Shown one piece after another: positions 38,833 to 46,975 of a DNA stretch of 64,000 nt (positions are counted from its first letter, which is position 1; each line of letters begins with the position of its first letter). This DNA comes from Microbacterium sp. 4R-513 (lineage in GTDB: Bacteria; Actinomycetota; Actinomycetes; Actinomycetales; Microbacteriaceae). The DNA lies in contig NZ_CP049256.1 of NCBI RefSeq assembly GCF_011046485.1, forward strand, positions 1,178,001 through 1,242,000, in the 5' to 3' direction. The notes under the pieces were generated by a model that was not told the DNA's origin, ran no database searches, and saw only the letters and a program-made list of their open reading frames with translations. The translations under genes and the position numbers were made by a program.

Positions 38833-40275
38833 TCAGCGCCCGGTGCGGCCGAGCTGCGCCGTGATCTCGGAGACCTGGTTGTAGATCGAGCGGCGCTCCT
38901 TCATGAGGTCGCTGATCTTCTTGTACGCGTACATGACGGTCGTGTGATCGCGATTGCCGAAGAGCTGGCCGATCTTGGGGAGCGAGAGGCTCGTGCGCTC
39001 CCTGCACAGATACATGGCGATCTGCCGTGCGGTGGCGACGGCCTGCGAGCGGCTCGACCCGTAGAGGTCGTCGACCGAGAGCTTGAAGTAGGCCGCCGTC
39101 GCCGTGATGATGTCGGTCGGCGAGATGACGTTGGCATCGTCCTGGTCGACGATGTCGCGGAGCACCGTCTGAGCGAGGGACATGTCGAGCGTGGAGCGGT
39201 TGAGGCTCGCGAATGCCGAGACGCGGATGAGGGCGCCCTCAAGTTCACGGATGTTCGACGACACCACGGTCGCGATGTATTCGAGCACTTCGTCGGGGAT
39301 GTGCAGCCGCTCGGACTGGGCCTTCTTCCTCAGGATCGCGATGCGGGTCTCGAGGTCGGGCGCCTGGACGTCGGTGATGAGGCCCCACTCGAAGCGGCTG
39401 CGCATCCGGTCCTCGAAGCCGGTGAGGTGCTTCGGCGGGACGTCGCTCGTGATCACGACCTGCTTGTCGTGATCGTGGAGCGTGTTGAAGGTGTGGAAGA
39501 AGGCTTCCTGCGTCTCGGCACGGCCCTGCAGGAACTGGATGTCGTCGATCAGCAGGATGTCGACATCTCGATACCGCGCCTGGAATGCCGAGCCGCGGTT
39601 GTTCGCGATCGAGTTGATGAAGTCGTTCGTGAACTCCTCGCTCGACACGTAGCGGACCCGGATGCCGGCGTACAGGCTGATCGCGTAATCGCCGATCGCA
39701 TGCAGGAGGTGCGTCTTCCCGAGGCCCGAGTCGCCGTAGATGAACAGCGGGTTGTATGCCTTGGCGGGAGCCTCGGCCACCGCGACCGCTGCGGCATGCG
39801 CGAAGCGGTTGGACTGCCCGATGACGAAGTTGTCGAACGTGTACTTCGGGTTCAGGCGCGAATCGTTGCGGGCCGAGGCCATGTCGACGGGCTCGTCGAT
39901 GCGGGGACGGATGACGCCGGTCTGCGTGGGCGCAGACACCTGCGCTGAACTCTGCACCGGTGCCTGGATCGGGATCGGCGCGGTGAGGTGCTGATCGGCG
40001 AGATCGGGATTCACCACGACCCGGAAGGTGGTCGCGACCGGGTCGGCCTGCGGGACGCGCGACAGCGCCTCCATGATGGGAGCCCGCATGCGCTTGTTGA
40101 TCTGCGCCGCGGTCAAGTCGTTCGGCACGTCGAGGTAGAGAGTCCCGCTCATCACTCCCTGCGGCACCGCCAGATTCAGGAACCCGTGGAGCTGCGGTGT
40201 CACCCGGTCGTCGACCGTGAGCTCGTCCAGCACTGCCGCCCAGACTGGTACATCTGGAATGTCGTGCTGAGCCAT
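38833..40275 (-). CDS. dnaA: Chromosomal replication initiator DnaA
   Basis: 480 aa. Domain I (about residues 1-85), a Gln/Pro-rich domain II linker (about 100-140), AAA+ domain III with Walker A GDSGLGKTHLLHA (near 185) and Walker B LLIDDIQF, and domain IV with the DnaA signature (DHTTVMYAYKKI near 450). It binds the TTATCCACA boxes in oriC and in its own upstream region, melts DNA and loads the helicase. Written away from rpmH as in nearly all actinobacteria. Confidence 0.98.
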   Translation of the reverse strand: MAQHDIPDVPVWAAVLDELTVDDRVTPQLHGFLNLAVPQGVMSGTLYLDVPNDLTAAQINKRMRAPIMEALSRVPQADPVATTFRVVVNPDLADQHLTAPIPIQAPVQSSAQVSAPTQTGVIRPRIDEPVDMASARNDSRLNPKYTFDNFVIGQSNRFAHAAAVAVAEAPAKAYNPLFIYGDSGLGKTHLLHAIGDYAISLYAGIRVRYVSSEEFTNDFINSIANNRGSAFQARYRDVDILLIDDIQFLQGRAETQEAFFHTFNTLHDHDKQVVITSDVPPKHLTGFEDRMRSRFEWGLITDVQAPDLETRIAILRKKAQSERLHIPDEVLEYIATVVSSNIRELEGALIRVSAFASLNRSTLDMSLAQTVLRDIVDQDDANVISPTDIITATAAYFKLSVDDLYGSSRSQAVATARQIAMYLCRERTSLSLPKIGQLFGNRDHTTVMYAYKKISDLMKERRSIYNQVSEITAQLGRTGR

Positions 40276-40578
40276 GGCCCCCCGGGTTGATCGATGCGCC
40301 TCAGGCTCAAGGAATGTGGCATCCCGTGCCTGTGGATAACTGCCGGAGCCACGCTAGTCACCGGGCGTCTGTCGAGCAAACCCCACTGTAAGGCGGCGGG
40401 CGTGTCGGTGCCAGAGCGGGCTGATCCCTTGTGCATAATGCCCGCCGACGGGCTCGGTTTGAGTTCTCAGGCGACACGACGTAGCCTTAATCGGTTGACT
40501 TATGCCTTCGCGGCAGTCCCCTGTATCCCCGTCTCCGGTCTGAGCGTCCCGGTGACACCCTGATCCGGAAGTGATTCC
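40276..40578. promoter_or_regulatory. Divergent dnaA-rpmH regulatory region
   Basis: 303 bases with no gene. A perfect DnaA box lies at 40331-40339 (minus strand), 56 bases before the dnaA start and suited to DnaA autoregulation. CATAAT at about 40435-40440 and a TTGACT at about 40495-40500 are plausible rpmH promoter parts, but no well-spaced -35/-10 pair could be settled. The GC content drops in this stretch. Confidence 0.6.
40331..40339 (-). promoter_or_regulatory. DnaA box upstream of dnaA
   Basis: Perfect TTATCCACA on the minus strand in the dnaA upstream region; a likely autoregulatory site. Confidence 0.75.
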
Positions 40579-40716
40579 ATGAGCAAGCGCACCTTCCAGC
40601 CCAACAACCGTCGTCGTGCCAAGAAGCACGGTTTCCGTGCCCGCATGCGCACGCGCGCCGGCCGTGCCATCCTTTCGGCTCGTCGCTCCAAGGGGCGCAC
40701 CGAGCTCTCGGCCTGA
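40579..40716 (+). CDS. rpmH: 50S ribosomal protein L34
   Basis: 45 aa, the exact L34 size. It has the invariant TFQPN start ([19 protein letters not shown]) and a strongly basic composition. GGAAG about 8 bases upstream serves as ribosome site. First gene of the rpmH-rnpA-yidD-yidC-jag-rsmG unit, divergent from dnaA. Confidence 0.97.
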   Translation: MSKRTFQPNNRRRAKKHGFRARMRTRAGRAILSARRSKGRTELSA

Positions 40717-40725
40717 CACCGAGCG

Positions 40726-41064
40726 GTGCTGGCACGGCCGAACCGACTCACCCGCGGAGCGGAGTACAAGGCCGTCGTCCGTCGGGGTCGTCGTTGTGCG
40801 GCCGCGCATACCGTCACCTACGTCGTGACGACCGCCGATGAGCGAGCCGCCCGGTTCGGTTTCATCGTCAGCAAGCAAGTCGGATCAGCCGTCGTGCGCA
40901 ACACTGTGCGCCGACGGCTGAAGGCTGTGTGCCGCGAGGCGCTCGTCGACGTCCGGCCCGGTGCAGATGTCGTGATCCGCGCGCTTCCTTCTGCGGCGAC
41001 CGCGGACTTCTCCGAGCTGCGAGACGAAGTGCAGAACTGCCTCACCCGGAGAGCGGCCGCATGA
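40726..41064 (+). CDS. rnpA: Ribonuclease P protein component
   Basis: 112 aa from GTG. The RNase P signature is clear: RFGFIVSKQVGSAVVRNTVRRRLKAVCRE (about residues 43-71), with the RNR-type basic helix. The protein helps the RNA subunit (not in this window) remove tRNA 5' leaders. It starts 10 bases after rpmH and its stop overlaps the yidD ATG. Confidence 0.95.
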   Translation: MLARPNRLTRGAEYKAVVRRGRRCAAAHTVTYVVTTADERAARFGFIVSKQVGSAVVRNTVRRRLKAVCREALVDVRPGADVVIRALPSAATADFSELRDEVQNCLTRRAAA

Positions 41065-41411
41065 GCGTGCTTCCGGCGTATGCGGTCGGTGATGGCCGGC
41101 TCGAGGCATCCGCGGCTCTGGAAGCCGTGCCTCTGATCCCCCGCAATCTCGGACTCTCTCTTCTCCACGCCTATCGCGCGACGATCTCGCACACGTATGG
41201 AGATGTCTGCAAGTACTACCCCTCGTGCTCCGCGTACGCCGTCGGCGCAGTGCAGCAGCACGGCCTGCTGAAAGGCAGCGCACTCACCGCCGCCCGCATC
41301 GCCCGCTGTCATCCGTGGGCCGAAGGCGGCATCGATGACGTCCCGCCGCACCGGCGGTTCCGTTACGACCTGACCCCGCACGGTTTCGTCGTGCCCCTGA
41401 GAAAGGACTGA
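41061..41411 (+). CDS. yidD: Membrane protein insertion efficiency factor YidD
   Basis: 116 aa from the ATG overlapping the rnpA stop. YidD core: the CKYYPSCSAYAVGAVQQHG motif (about residues 51-69) and the RCHPW motif near 84. An N-terminal extension of about 25 residues precedes the usual LL-x-Y start. YidD is a membrane-associated helper of YidC, which is the next gene. Confidence 0.93.
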   Translation: MSVLPAYAVGDGRLEASAALEAVPLIPRNLGLSLLHAYRATISHTYGDVCKYYPSCSAYAVGAVQQHGLLKGSALTAARIARCHPWAEGGIDDVPPHRRFRYDLTPHGFVVPLRKD

Positions 41412-41414
41412 TCC

Positions 41415-42569
41415 GTGCAGGATCTGCTTCTGCTAGCCGCCAGCACCCCCGCGCCTCAGGCCGCGAGCGGGGGCTTCGACCTGATCGGCACCATCCTCTG
41501 GCCGCTGAAGTGGCTCGTCGAACTCGTGCTCGTCGCATGGCACGCGCTTTTCACCTTCATCGGCCTGCCGGCCGCTGACGGCATCACCTGGGTGCTGTCG
41601 ATCATCGGCCTGGTGATCGTCGTCCGCTCCGCCATGATTCCGCTCTTCGTGAAGCAGATCAAGAGCCAGCGGAAGATGATGGAAATCGCCCCTGAACTGC
41701 GGAAAGTTCAGGAGAAGTACAAGGGCAAGAAGGATCAGCTCTCTCGTGAGGCGATGAGCCGCGAGACGATGGCGCTCTACAAGAAGCACGGCACGACGCC
41801 AGTCTCGAGCTGTCTTCCGCTGCTCGTGCAGATGCCTGTGTTCTTTGCGCTGTTCAGCGTCCTCAACGACGTGTCGAAGCACGCGAAGGCCGGCACGGGT
41901 GGCGTAGGGCTCCTCACTCCCGAGCTCACGCAGGAGTTCTACAACGCCAAGCTCTTCGGCGTCGCCTCGCTCCACGAGTCCCTCGTCGGCGCCTGGCAGA
42001 CCCAGGCTCCCGGCTGGCAGGCGACGGTCGCCATCCTCCTGACTCTCGTCGTCCTGATGATCGCGTCGCAGTTCTTCACGCAGCTCCAGATCATCTCGAA
42101 GAACCTCTCCCCCGAGGCCAAGACCGGCCAGGCGTACCAGATGCAGAAGGTCATGCTCTATGTGCTGCCCTTCGCCTTCGTCTTCTCTGGCGTCTTCTTC
42201 CCGCTCGGCGTCGTCATCTACTGGTTCGTTTCGAACCTCTGGACCATGGGCCAGCAGTTCCTCGTCATCCGTGAGATGCCGACTCCCGGCTCCGAGGCCG
42301 CGAAGGCTCGTGAGGAGCGACTGGCGCGCAAGGGCAAGGCGATCGATTCGTCGGGCAAGGTCGTCCCGATCGAGAAGTACCAGGCCGAGCAGCAGCGCCT
42401 CCTCGAAGAGGCCGAGCGTGCCCGGGCCGCCGCCCCCAAGCGTCAGCAGCCGGTGAGTAAGCAGCGCGCCAAGAAGCAGGGGCAGAAGGGCGGCTCGCCG
42501 ACCGCCGGCCCGGGCGGCCCTGCCTCCGGCGGCGCATCGGGCAAACAGCCCGGTACTGCCAACACATGA
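41415..42569 (+). CDS. yidC: Membrane protein insertase YidC
   Basis: 384 aa from GTG with AAAGGA about 8 bases upstream. The 60KD_IMP/YidC domain spans about residues 60-300 with five helices: the positively charged first conserved helix with RSAMIPLF (functional Arg), a cytoplasmic hairpin (QIKSQRKMMEIAPELRKVQEKYKGKK), and the final IYWFVSNLWTMGQQ. The long basic, Gly/Pro-rich tail binds ribosomes. It inserts membrane proteins alone or with SecYEG. Confidence 0.96.
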   Translation: MQDLLLLAASTPAPQAASGGFDLIGTILWPLKWLVELVLVAWHALFTFIGLPAADGITWVLSIIGLVIVVRSAMIPLFVKQIKSQRKMMEIAPELRKVQEKYKGKKDQLSREAMSRETMALYKKHGTTPVSSCLPLLVQMPVFFALFSVLNDVSKHAKAGTGGVGLLTPELTQEFYNAKLFGVASLHESLVGAWQTQAPGWQATVAILLTLVVLMIASQFFTQLQIISKNLSPEAKTGQAYQMQKVMLYVLPFAFVFSGVFFPLGVVIYWFVSNLWTMGQQFLVIREMPTPGSEAAKAREERLARKGKAIDSSGKVVPIEKYQAEQQRLLEEAERARAAAPKRQQPVSKQRAKKQGQKGGSPTAGPGGPASGGASGKQPGTANT

Positions 42570-42675
42570 CCTCGGGCCGGGCGGCGGTTGACCCGCTGTC
42601 CGGCCCCTTCCCTCTTCCGACGGCGACCTCCGCGCGTCGGGTCATTCCTTCACCGCACCGATCATCGAGGACCTG

Positions 42676-43188
42676 ATGACCACCACCGATCCCATCGAAT
42701 CCGTCGCTCCCGAGCGCACCACCGCCACGGTGGAGCAGCTCGAGCAGGAAGGCGACATCGCCGCGGACTACATCGAAGCGCTGCTCGACATCGCCGACAT
42801 CGACGGCGATCTCGCTCTCGATGTGCGCGCCGGCCGCGCCTATGTGTCCATCGAGGCCGAGGACGACAGTTCGCTCGCCCTCATCTCGGCTCCCGACACC
42901 GTTCAGGCGCTGCAGGAGCTCACCCGCATCGCGGTGCAGAATCAGACGGGTCGGTTCTCTCGCCTGATCCTCGACATCGCCGGCTCGCGCAACACGCGCG
43001 AGCAGGAGCTCGTCGAGCTCGTGGACCGGGCCATCGCCCGGCTCGACGACGGAGCGACGCAGGCATCGCTTCCCGCGATGTCGAGCTACGAGCGCAAGCT
43101 GGTGCACGACATCGTCGCCGATCGCGGCTTCGTGTCGGAGTCGTACGGTGAGGGCGCGGACCGCCACACCGTGATCCGCCGCGGCTGA
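42676..43188 (+). CDS. jag: Jag/KhpB-type RNA-binding protein (R3H)
   Basis: 170 aa. A KH-like fold (about residues 20-100, DYIEALLDIADIDGDL) and a C-terminal R3H domain (about 105-168, with RLILDIAGSRNTREQEL and SYERKLVHDIVA). KhpB/Jag pairs with KhpA to bind many RNAs and affects cell elongation in Gram-positives. GAGGA just upstream of the ATG. A 106-base gap separates it from yidC. A parS site follows the stop by 1 base. Confidence 0.93.
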   Translation: MTTTDPIESVAPERTTATVEQLEQEGDIAADYIEALLDIADIDGDLALDVRAGRAYVSIEAEDDSSLALISAPDTVQALQELTRIAVQNQTGRFSRLILDIAGSRNTREQELVELVDRAIARLDDGATQASLPAMSSYERKLVHDIVADRGFVSESYGEGADRHTVIRRG

Positions 43189-43189
43189 C

Positions 43190-43203
43190 GTTTCACGTGA
43201 AAC
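43190..43203. other. parS: parS site 1
   Basis: Perfect GTTTCACGTGAAAC filling the 19-base jag-rsmG gap; it also occupies the place of the rsmG ribosome site. Confidence 0.92.
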
Positions 43204-43207
43204 GCTG

Positions 43208-43834
43208 ATGACCGATTTCCAGGCGGAACCAGCCGCTGCGGCCGAGATCTTCGGTGACCGCATCGAGCTGGCGCGTCGCTTCACCCAGGCGCTCGCCGAT
43301 GAGGGTGAAGAGCGCGGTTTGATCGGACCGCTGGAGCCTCCGCGCCTGTGGTCGCGGCATGTGCTTAACAGCGCAGTGGCTGCTCCCCTATTCTCGGGTC
43401 GGGTCGCAGACATCGGATCTGGCGCGGGATTGCCGGGCATCGTGCTGGCGATCGCTCGCCCCGACGTCGAGTGGATCCTCATCGAGCCGATGGAACGCCG
43501 TGTGGCCTGGCTCACTGAGCAGGTCGCATCGCTCGGGCTGGACAACGTCGAAGTGTTGCGCGCACGTGCCGAGGATTGGAAGCGCGGGCCGATTCTGGAT
43601 GCCGTCACCGCCCGGGCCGTCAGTGCGCTTCGTACTCTCGTGCCTCTCACCGCTCCCCTCGTGCGCGATGGTGGGGAGCTGATCCTGCTGAAGGGTGCGA
43701 GCGCTGCCAACGAGATCGAGGCCGCCGCAAAGCCCCTCCGGAAGTTCGGGATCACCGACGCCCGTGTAGAGGTCATCGGCGAAGGCCTTCTTGATGAGCC
43801 GACCCGTGTCGTTCGAGGCACTGTTCGGCGCTGA
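43208..43834 (+). CDS. rsmG: 16S rRNA (guanine-527-N7)-methyltransferase RsmG
   Basis: 208 aa. SAM-binding Rossmann fold with VADIGSGAGLPGIVLA (about residues 65-80), LIEPMERRVAWL and a TARAVSAL motif. It methylates G527 of 16S rRNA; loss gives low-level streptomycin resistance (family knowledge). The upstream 19 bases hold a parS site and no clear Shine-Dalgarno sequence. Last gene before the long non-coding region. Confidence 0.95.
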   Translation: MTDFQAEPAAAAEIFGDRIELARRFTQALADEGEERGLIGPLEPPRLWSRHVLNSAVAAPLFSGRVADIGSGAGLPGIVLAIARPDVEWILIEPMERRVAWLTEQVASLGLDNVEVLRARAEDWKRGPILDAVTARAVSALRTLVPLTAPLVRDGGELILLKGASAANEIEAAAKPLRKFGITDARVEVIGEGLLDEPTRVVRGTVRR

Positions 43835-43864
43835 AGGCACGGTTCCAAGGCCGCCGGGGAGGGT

Positions 43865-43878
43865 GTTTCACGTGAAAC
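43865..43878. other. parS: parS site 2
   Basis: Perfect 14-mer; also a perfect 16-mer TGTTTCACGTGAAACA at 43864-43879. Located 30 bases after rsmG. Confidence 0.95.
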
Positions 43879-44567
43879 AACCGGCCGGTGCGTCGCGCTG
43901 GCTGAGCCTGCGTCTCCTAGCTGTTGAGAGGTGCCACCTCGGCGTGCCGCGTCCTGCGGGGTAGGCGACGTGCACGCGGCTGGTTGCGCGCCCCGTGGGT
44001 CAGCGCCGGCAAGGTTCGGGCTGAAAGACCTTACGTCGACGGCGCGCATTTGGCGCGAGGCCGGAGTAGAGAGGCGGCCTTAGTGAGACTCGACTGACTC
44101 TACGAGCGACCAACGCTCCCCTGCGGAGTGTCGTGACCGACAACAGCGAGTATCCGCCGTGGACGGCGGCCTTGAGACTGCTCGGTGGCGGATGCGCCTG
44201 CGCGCTGAGTTCGATCAACGTCGTCCGGTCGTCAGACCGGGCGGAATCCTGCGGCGGGGGCCTGCGTCCGACGGCGCGAGCTGACTTCGGTGGACACAGT
44301 CGACCTACCCGACCGCCTTGCTGTCTTCGCCTGCAGGGCTCGGCTCGAGTCGACTGCCCGTTGGTCAGTTGCCAGCGAGTAGCTTCGACCCACGGGTCCC
44401 GGTTGGACGAGCGCCCGCCGCCCGACAATCCTCGTGTTTGGCGTGTCACTTTGGTGGCGCCGGGACGTTCAGTGGGTCCCGCAGCCGGCGGGATGGATCC
44501 GCTCCTCGCGGCAGCACCCGGCGCCGGATCCGACCCTCTCGCGCTGCGGTCCGAGTCGCGGTCGTGC

Positions 44568-44581
44568 CGTTCACGTGAAAC
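44568..44581. other. parS: parS-like site 3 (12/14)
   Basis: CGTTCACGTGAAAC: the right half is intact, the first two bases of the left half are changed. ParB binding would be weaker. Confidence 0.6.
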
Positions 44582-44605
44582 GTCTGGCCGCCAACACTTC
44601 GACTG

Positions 44606-45055
44606 GGGTCCAGTCGGCGGCTCGGCCGCACAGCGCCCAGAACGCGCAGTTCACTCGGCGATCCCCCTCGCGCAGCAGCTGGCTTCACCGGCAACGGGCC
44701 TCTCCCGCTGGATCCGGAGTCCCAAGTGCGCCGTTTCACGTGAAACATGTCCGCGCCGCCGCTACGGATCGATCACTCGCCCCAGTGGGACACGTCGTCG
44801 GCGCAGACAGAGAATCTGGCCGATGCCGGCCACGGATAGCTCCGCATCGCGGCGTAAGCTCCTCTTCAACGTAGACATCTCCGCGCCGACCCTGCGAATT
44901 GGGTCCACTCGGCGGGTCGGCCGCAGCCCTCAGGACGCGGAGTTCACTGGGCGATCCGCTTCTCGCAGTAGCTCGCTTCGCGTGGAATCGGCCCTCTCGC
45001 CCTGAAGTCCGGCTCACAAGTGCCCGGTTTCACCCCACATCTCCACGCCGACGAT
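44606..45055 (+). repeat. Degenerate direct repeats in the parS region
   Basis: Two related units of about 155 bp, 44606-44760 and 44901-45055, align along their whole length by eye (shared GGGTCCA-TCGGCGG start, GTTCACT-GGCGATCC middle, AAGTGC-C-GTTTCAC end). Unit A ends with a perfect parS, unit B with a decayed one. A third, weaker relative may lie around 44470-44585, ending with the 12/14 site. Confidence 0.65.
44733..44746. other. parS: parS site 4
   Basis: Perfect 14-mer near the end of degenerate repeat unit A. Confidence 0.93.
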
Positions 45056-45082
45056 GCGGACCGCCCGCATTGCGTAGCCTCC

Positions 45083-45096
45083 GTTTCACGTGAAAC
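45083..45096. other. parS: parS site 5
   Basis: Perfect 14-mer, 28 bases after the end of repeat unit B, which itself has a decayed copy (GTTTCACCCC) at 45027. Confidence 0.93.
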
Positions 45097-45840
45097 ATTC
45101 GAGACACCCCTGGCCGGTAGGACGTGGTACTGCACATATGACAGGGCATCGCGCCCGCGGGTTTCGGGGATCCGCTGGGCAGGAACAGCGGCGGAGACTT
45201 CCGCCGTGCTCACCGGTTAGGCACGGTCCTCACGTCCCGAGGCTCGGCCTTCGCACCGCGCCGCCATCACTTGTGAGAAGGTCGCGGCGTGCGGGGACCG
45301 GCTGAGTCGTTGGGAATCCCGGCGGGTTCTCGGGCTTGGACGCTCGGGCTGCACATCACATGCGGTGGGGTTCGCATCCACTGCTACAGAGTGCTGAGAT
45401 GAACTGGTCGGCGCCGCCGCGCTCTGCTTGAGCCTACCGGCGGACACATACGCCTACCTCGCCGGACCTCCGCGATGGTCGAGGGAGAGCGCGAGTCACC
45501 GCAGCAGAGAACCTGGCGGACGGTCGCCGACTCGTCGTCGCGGGAGCCCACCATACGAGGCCAATAGCCTCATGGCATGCTCCCCGGCCGCTGCGTACCT
45601 TCGGTCAGCTCAGTTGAGCCGCGAGTTTCCCGGCGAGTTCGAGGACTCCGCTCCGTTGTCCGTCGGGAAGACCGTGTTTCAGTGGACATTCATGCGAGCG
45701 TTCTCGGGTGTGGCGCTCTACCCGAACGGAAATGCGACATGGAGTTTCGCGTCAACCGCGCCGGTCTAACGGCGGCGTTGGCACGCAACTCGGTACCCCA
45801 CGCTTGCCAACTCCGGGACGCATGGGCCACGCCCTTCGGT

Positions 45841-45854
45841 GTTTCACGTGAAAC
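45841..45854. other. parS: parS site 6
   Basis: Perfect 14-mer and perfect 16-mer (45840-45855). Confidence 0.95.
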
Positions 45855-45915
45855 AAGGACCCCTCGCGGCATGCGGCTCCTCTATCGACCGCAGCAATGG
45901 CTCGTTAGCCATGAG

Positions 45916-45929
45916 GTTTCACGTGAAAC
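45916..45929. other. parS: parS site 7
   Basis: Perfect 14-mer, 75 bases from site 6, the closest pair in the cluster. Confidence 0.93.
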
Positions 45930-46159
45930 ACGATGCGAGGGAGACACTCTCAGAGGGCATGCTACTCAGCTTTCGACGCGCGCCGAATTCCTGGCCTTCC
46001 AGGCGAGCGCCAAAGTTTGGTTGTACGGACTGCCAAACTGTCGGGCGCGTGCTGCGATCGGCTGAAAGGTGGGGATTGCATAGAAGGCAGAAGGCGATCC
46101 GGGCAAAAGCCGGCCGATAGCCCCGGCGTTGCCAGCGACGTCCCGTGCTGCATCACGAA

Positions 46160-46173
46160 GTTTCACGTGAAAC
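46160..46173. other. parS: parS site 8
   Basis: Perfect 14-mer; the 790 bases from here to site 9 hold only the parA promoter. Confidence 0.93.
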
Positions 46174-46920
46174 GCCCACTCCCGATCCCGGACCGGACGT
46201 CACGAGGAGATCCAGTTGGATGGCGGGCCGCCCCCGGCCGCGCCGACCACGACCTCACGGCGGTGTACCTCCTGCACAATGCCTCCTCTCGCCCCTCACG
46301 GAGCCGCCAGCAGACCCGGCCCCATCTCGGAATGGATACGACGCCCTATTGGCTCACGCTCGGGCGACCGTGCTCTCCTCTGCCGCGCGAGACGTGGGCT
46401 TGCTTCCGAGGCGCCGATCCCAGCGTGGACGGGACTCTCCGCGCATCGCCAAAGTCGATGGGTGGCGAAAAGGGCATTGGTGAGACGACGCCCAAAGGTG
46501 CGCGACTCACGGAGGTCCCACGATTGCCCATGCCGGAAGTAGCAGCTCCTCCAGTCAACGGAATCACTTAGAACGTCGGATCACGACCGTGCAACCGGCC
46601 TAGCTCCGGTCTTCTCCAAAGGTTCTGACCCCTGAGCGCGGCCACAAGGCTCCGCGCGTCAGAGACACCTCCCTATCGCGTACGGCCCGTTCCCTCACGG
46701 CCGTGAATGGAGGACATCGCGCGATCCACCGGGCCGGGGTACCCCACCTCGCGCTCAGCGCCACGGGTCGGCGAGAGCCAAGAGCGCCGCGGACCTACGA
46801 AGCAGGCGAGGGCGCACCAATCGCACAACAGCACGACGGCCCTTCCTCCCCAAGGCGTGAAATCCGCATGAGATCCTCGCGACGGGGTGGCGATGGCGAA
46901 GGACTGCGGGTCCGCGCGGC

Positions 46921-46926
46921 TAGAGT
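46921..46926 (+). promoter_or_regulatory. -10 element of parAB
   Basis: TAGAGT, about 48 bases before the parA start; the leader would contain AGGGAG and parS site 9, so ParB bound there could repress parAB. Confidence 0.45.
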
Positions 46927-46961
46927 GGAAAGGAGCTCTGACGGCACGCGAAAGGGAGTGT

Positions 46962-46975
46962 GTTTCACGTGAAAC
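46962..46975. other. parS: parS site 9, overlapping the parA start
   Basis: Perfect 14-mer (16-mer at 46961-46976). Its right half supplies the GTG start and the next codons of parA. Confidence 0.95.

Larger units (their letters stand above)
43835..46968. other. 3.1-kb parS-rich non-coding region upstream of parA
   Basis: No open frame here has a family match, a good ribosome site or the codon bias of the neighbouring genes; plus- and minus-strand frames are short and Arg/Ser/Pro-rich. The region contains eight of the nine parS-like sites, degenerate direct repeats (44606-44760 and 44901-45055) and the parA promoter. Base composition is more even and less codon-structured than in the flanking genes. 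Best described as a centromere-like segment. Confidence 0.8.

Noticed and set aside
44133..45005. Plus-strand open frame of 290 codons in the parS region
   Set aside because: No family, no promoter or ribosome site, codon use unlike neighbours, and it crosses repeat units and two parS sites.
45428..46571. Other open frames of 60-210 codons in the parS region
   Set aside because: Short, overlapping in several frames and Ser/Arg/Pro-rich, as expected by chance at this GC content.
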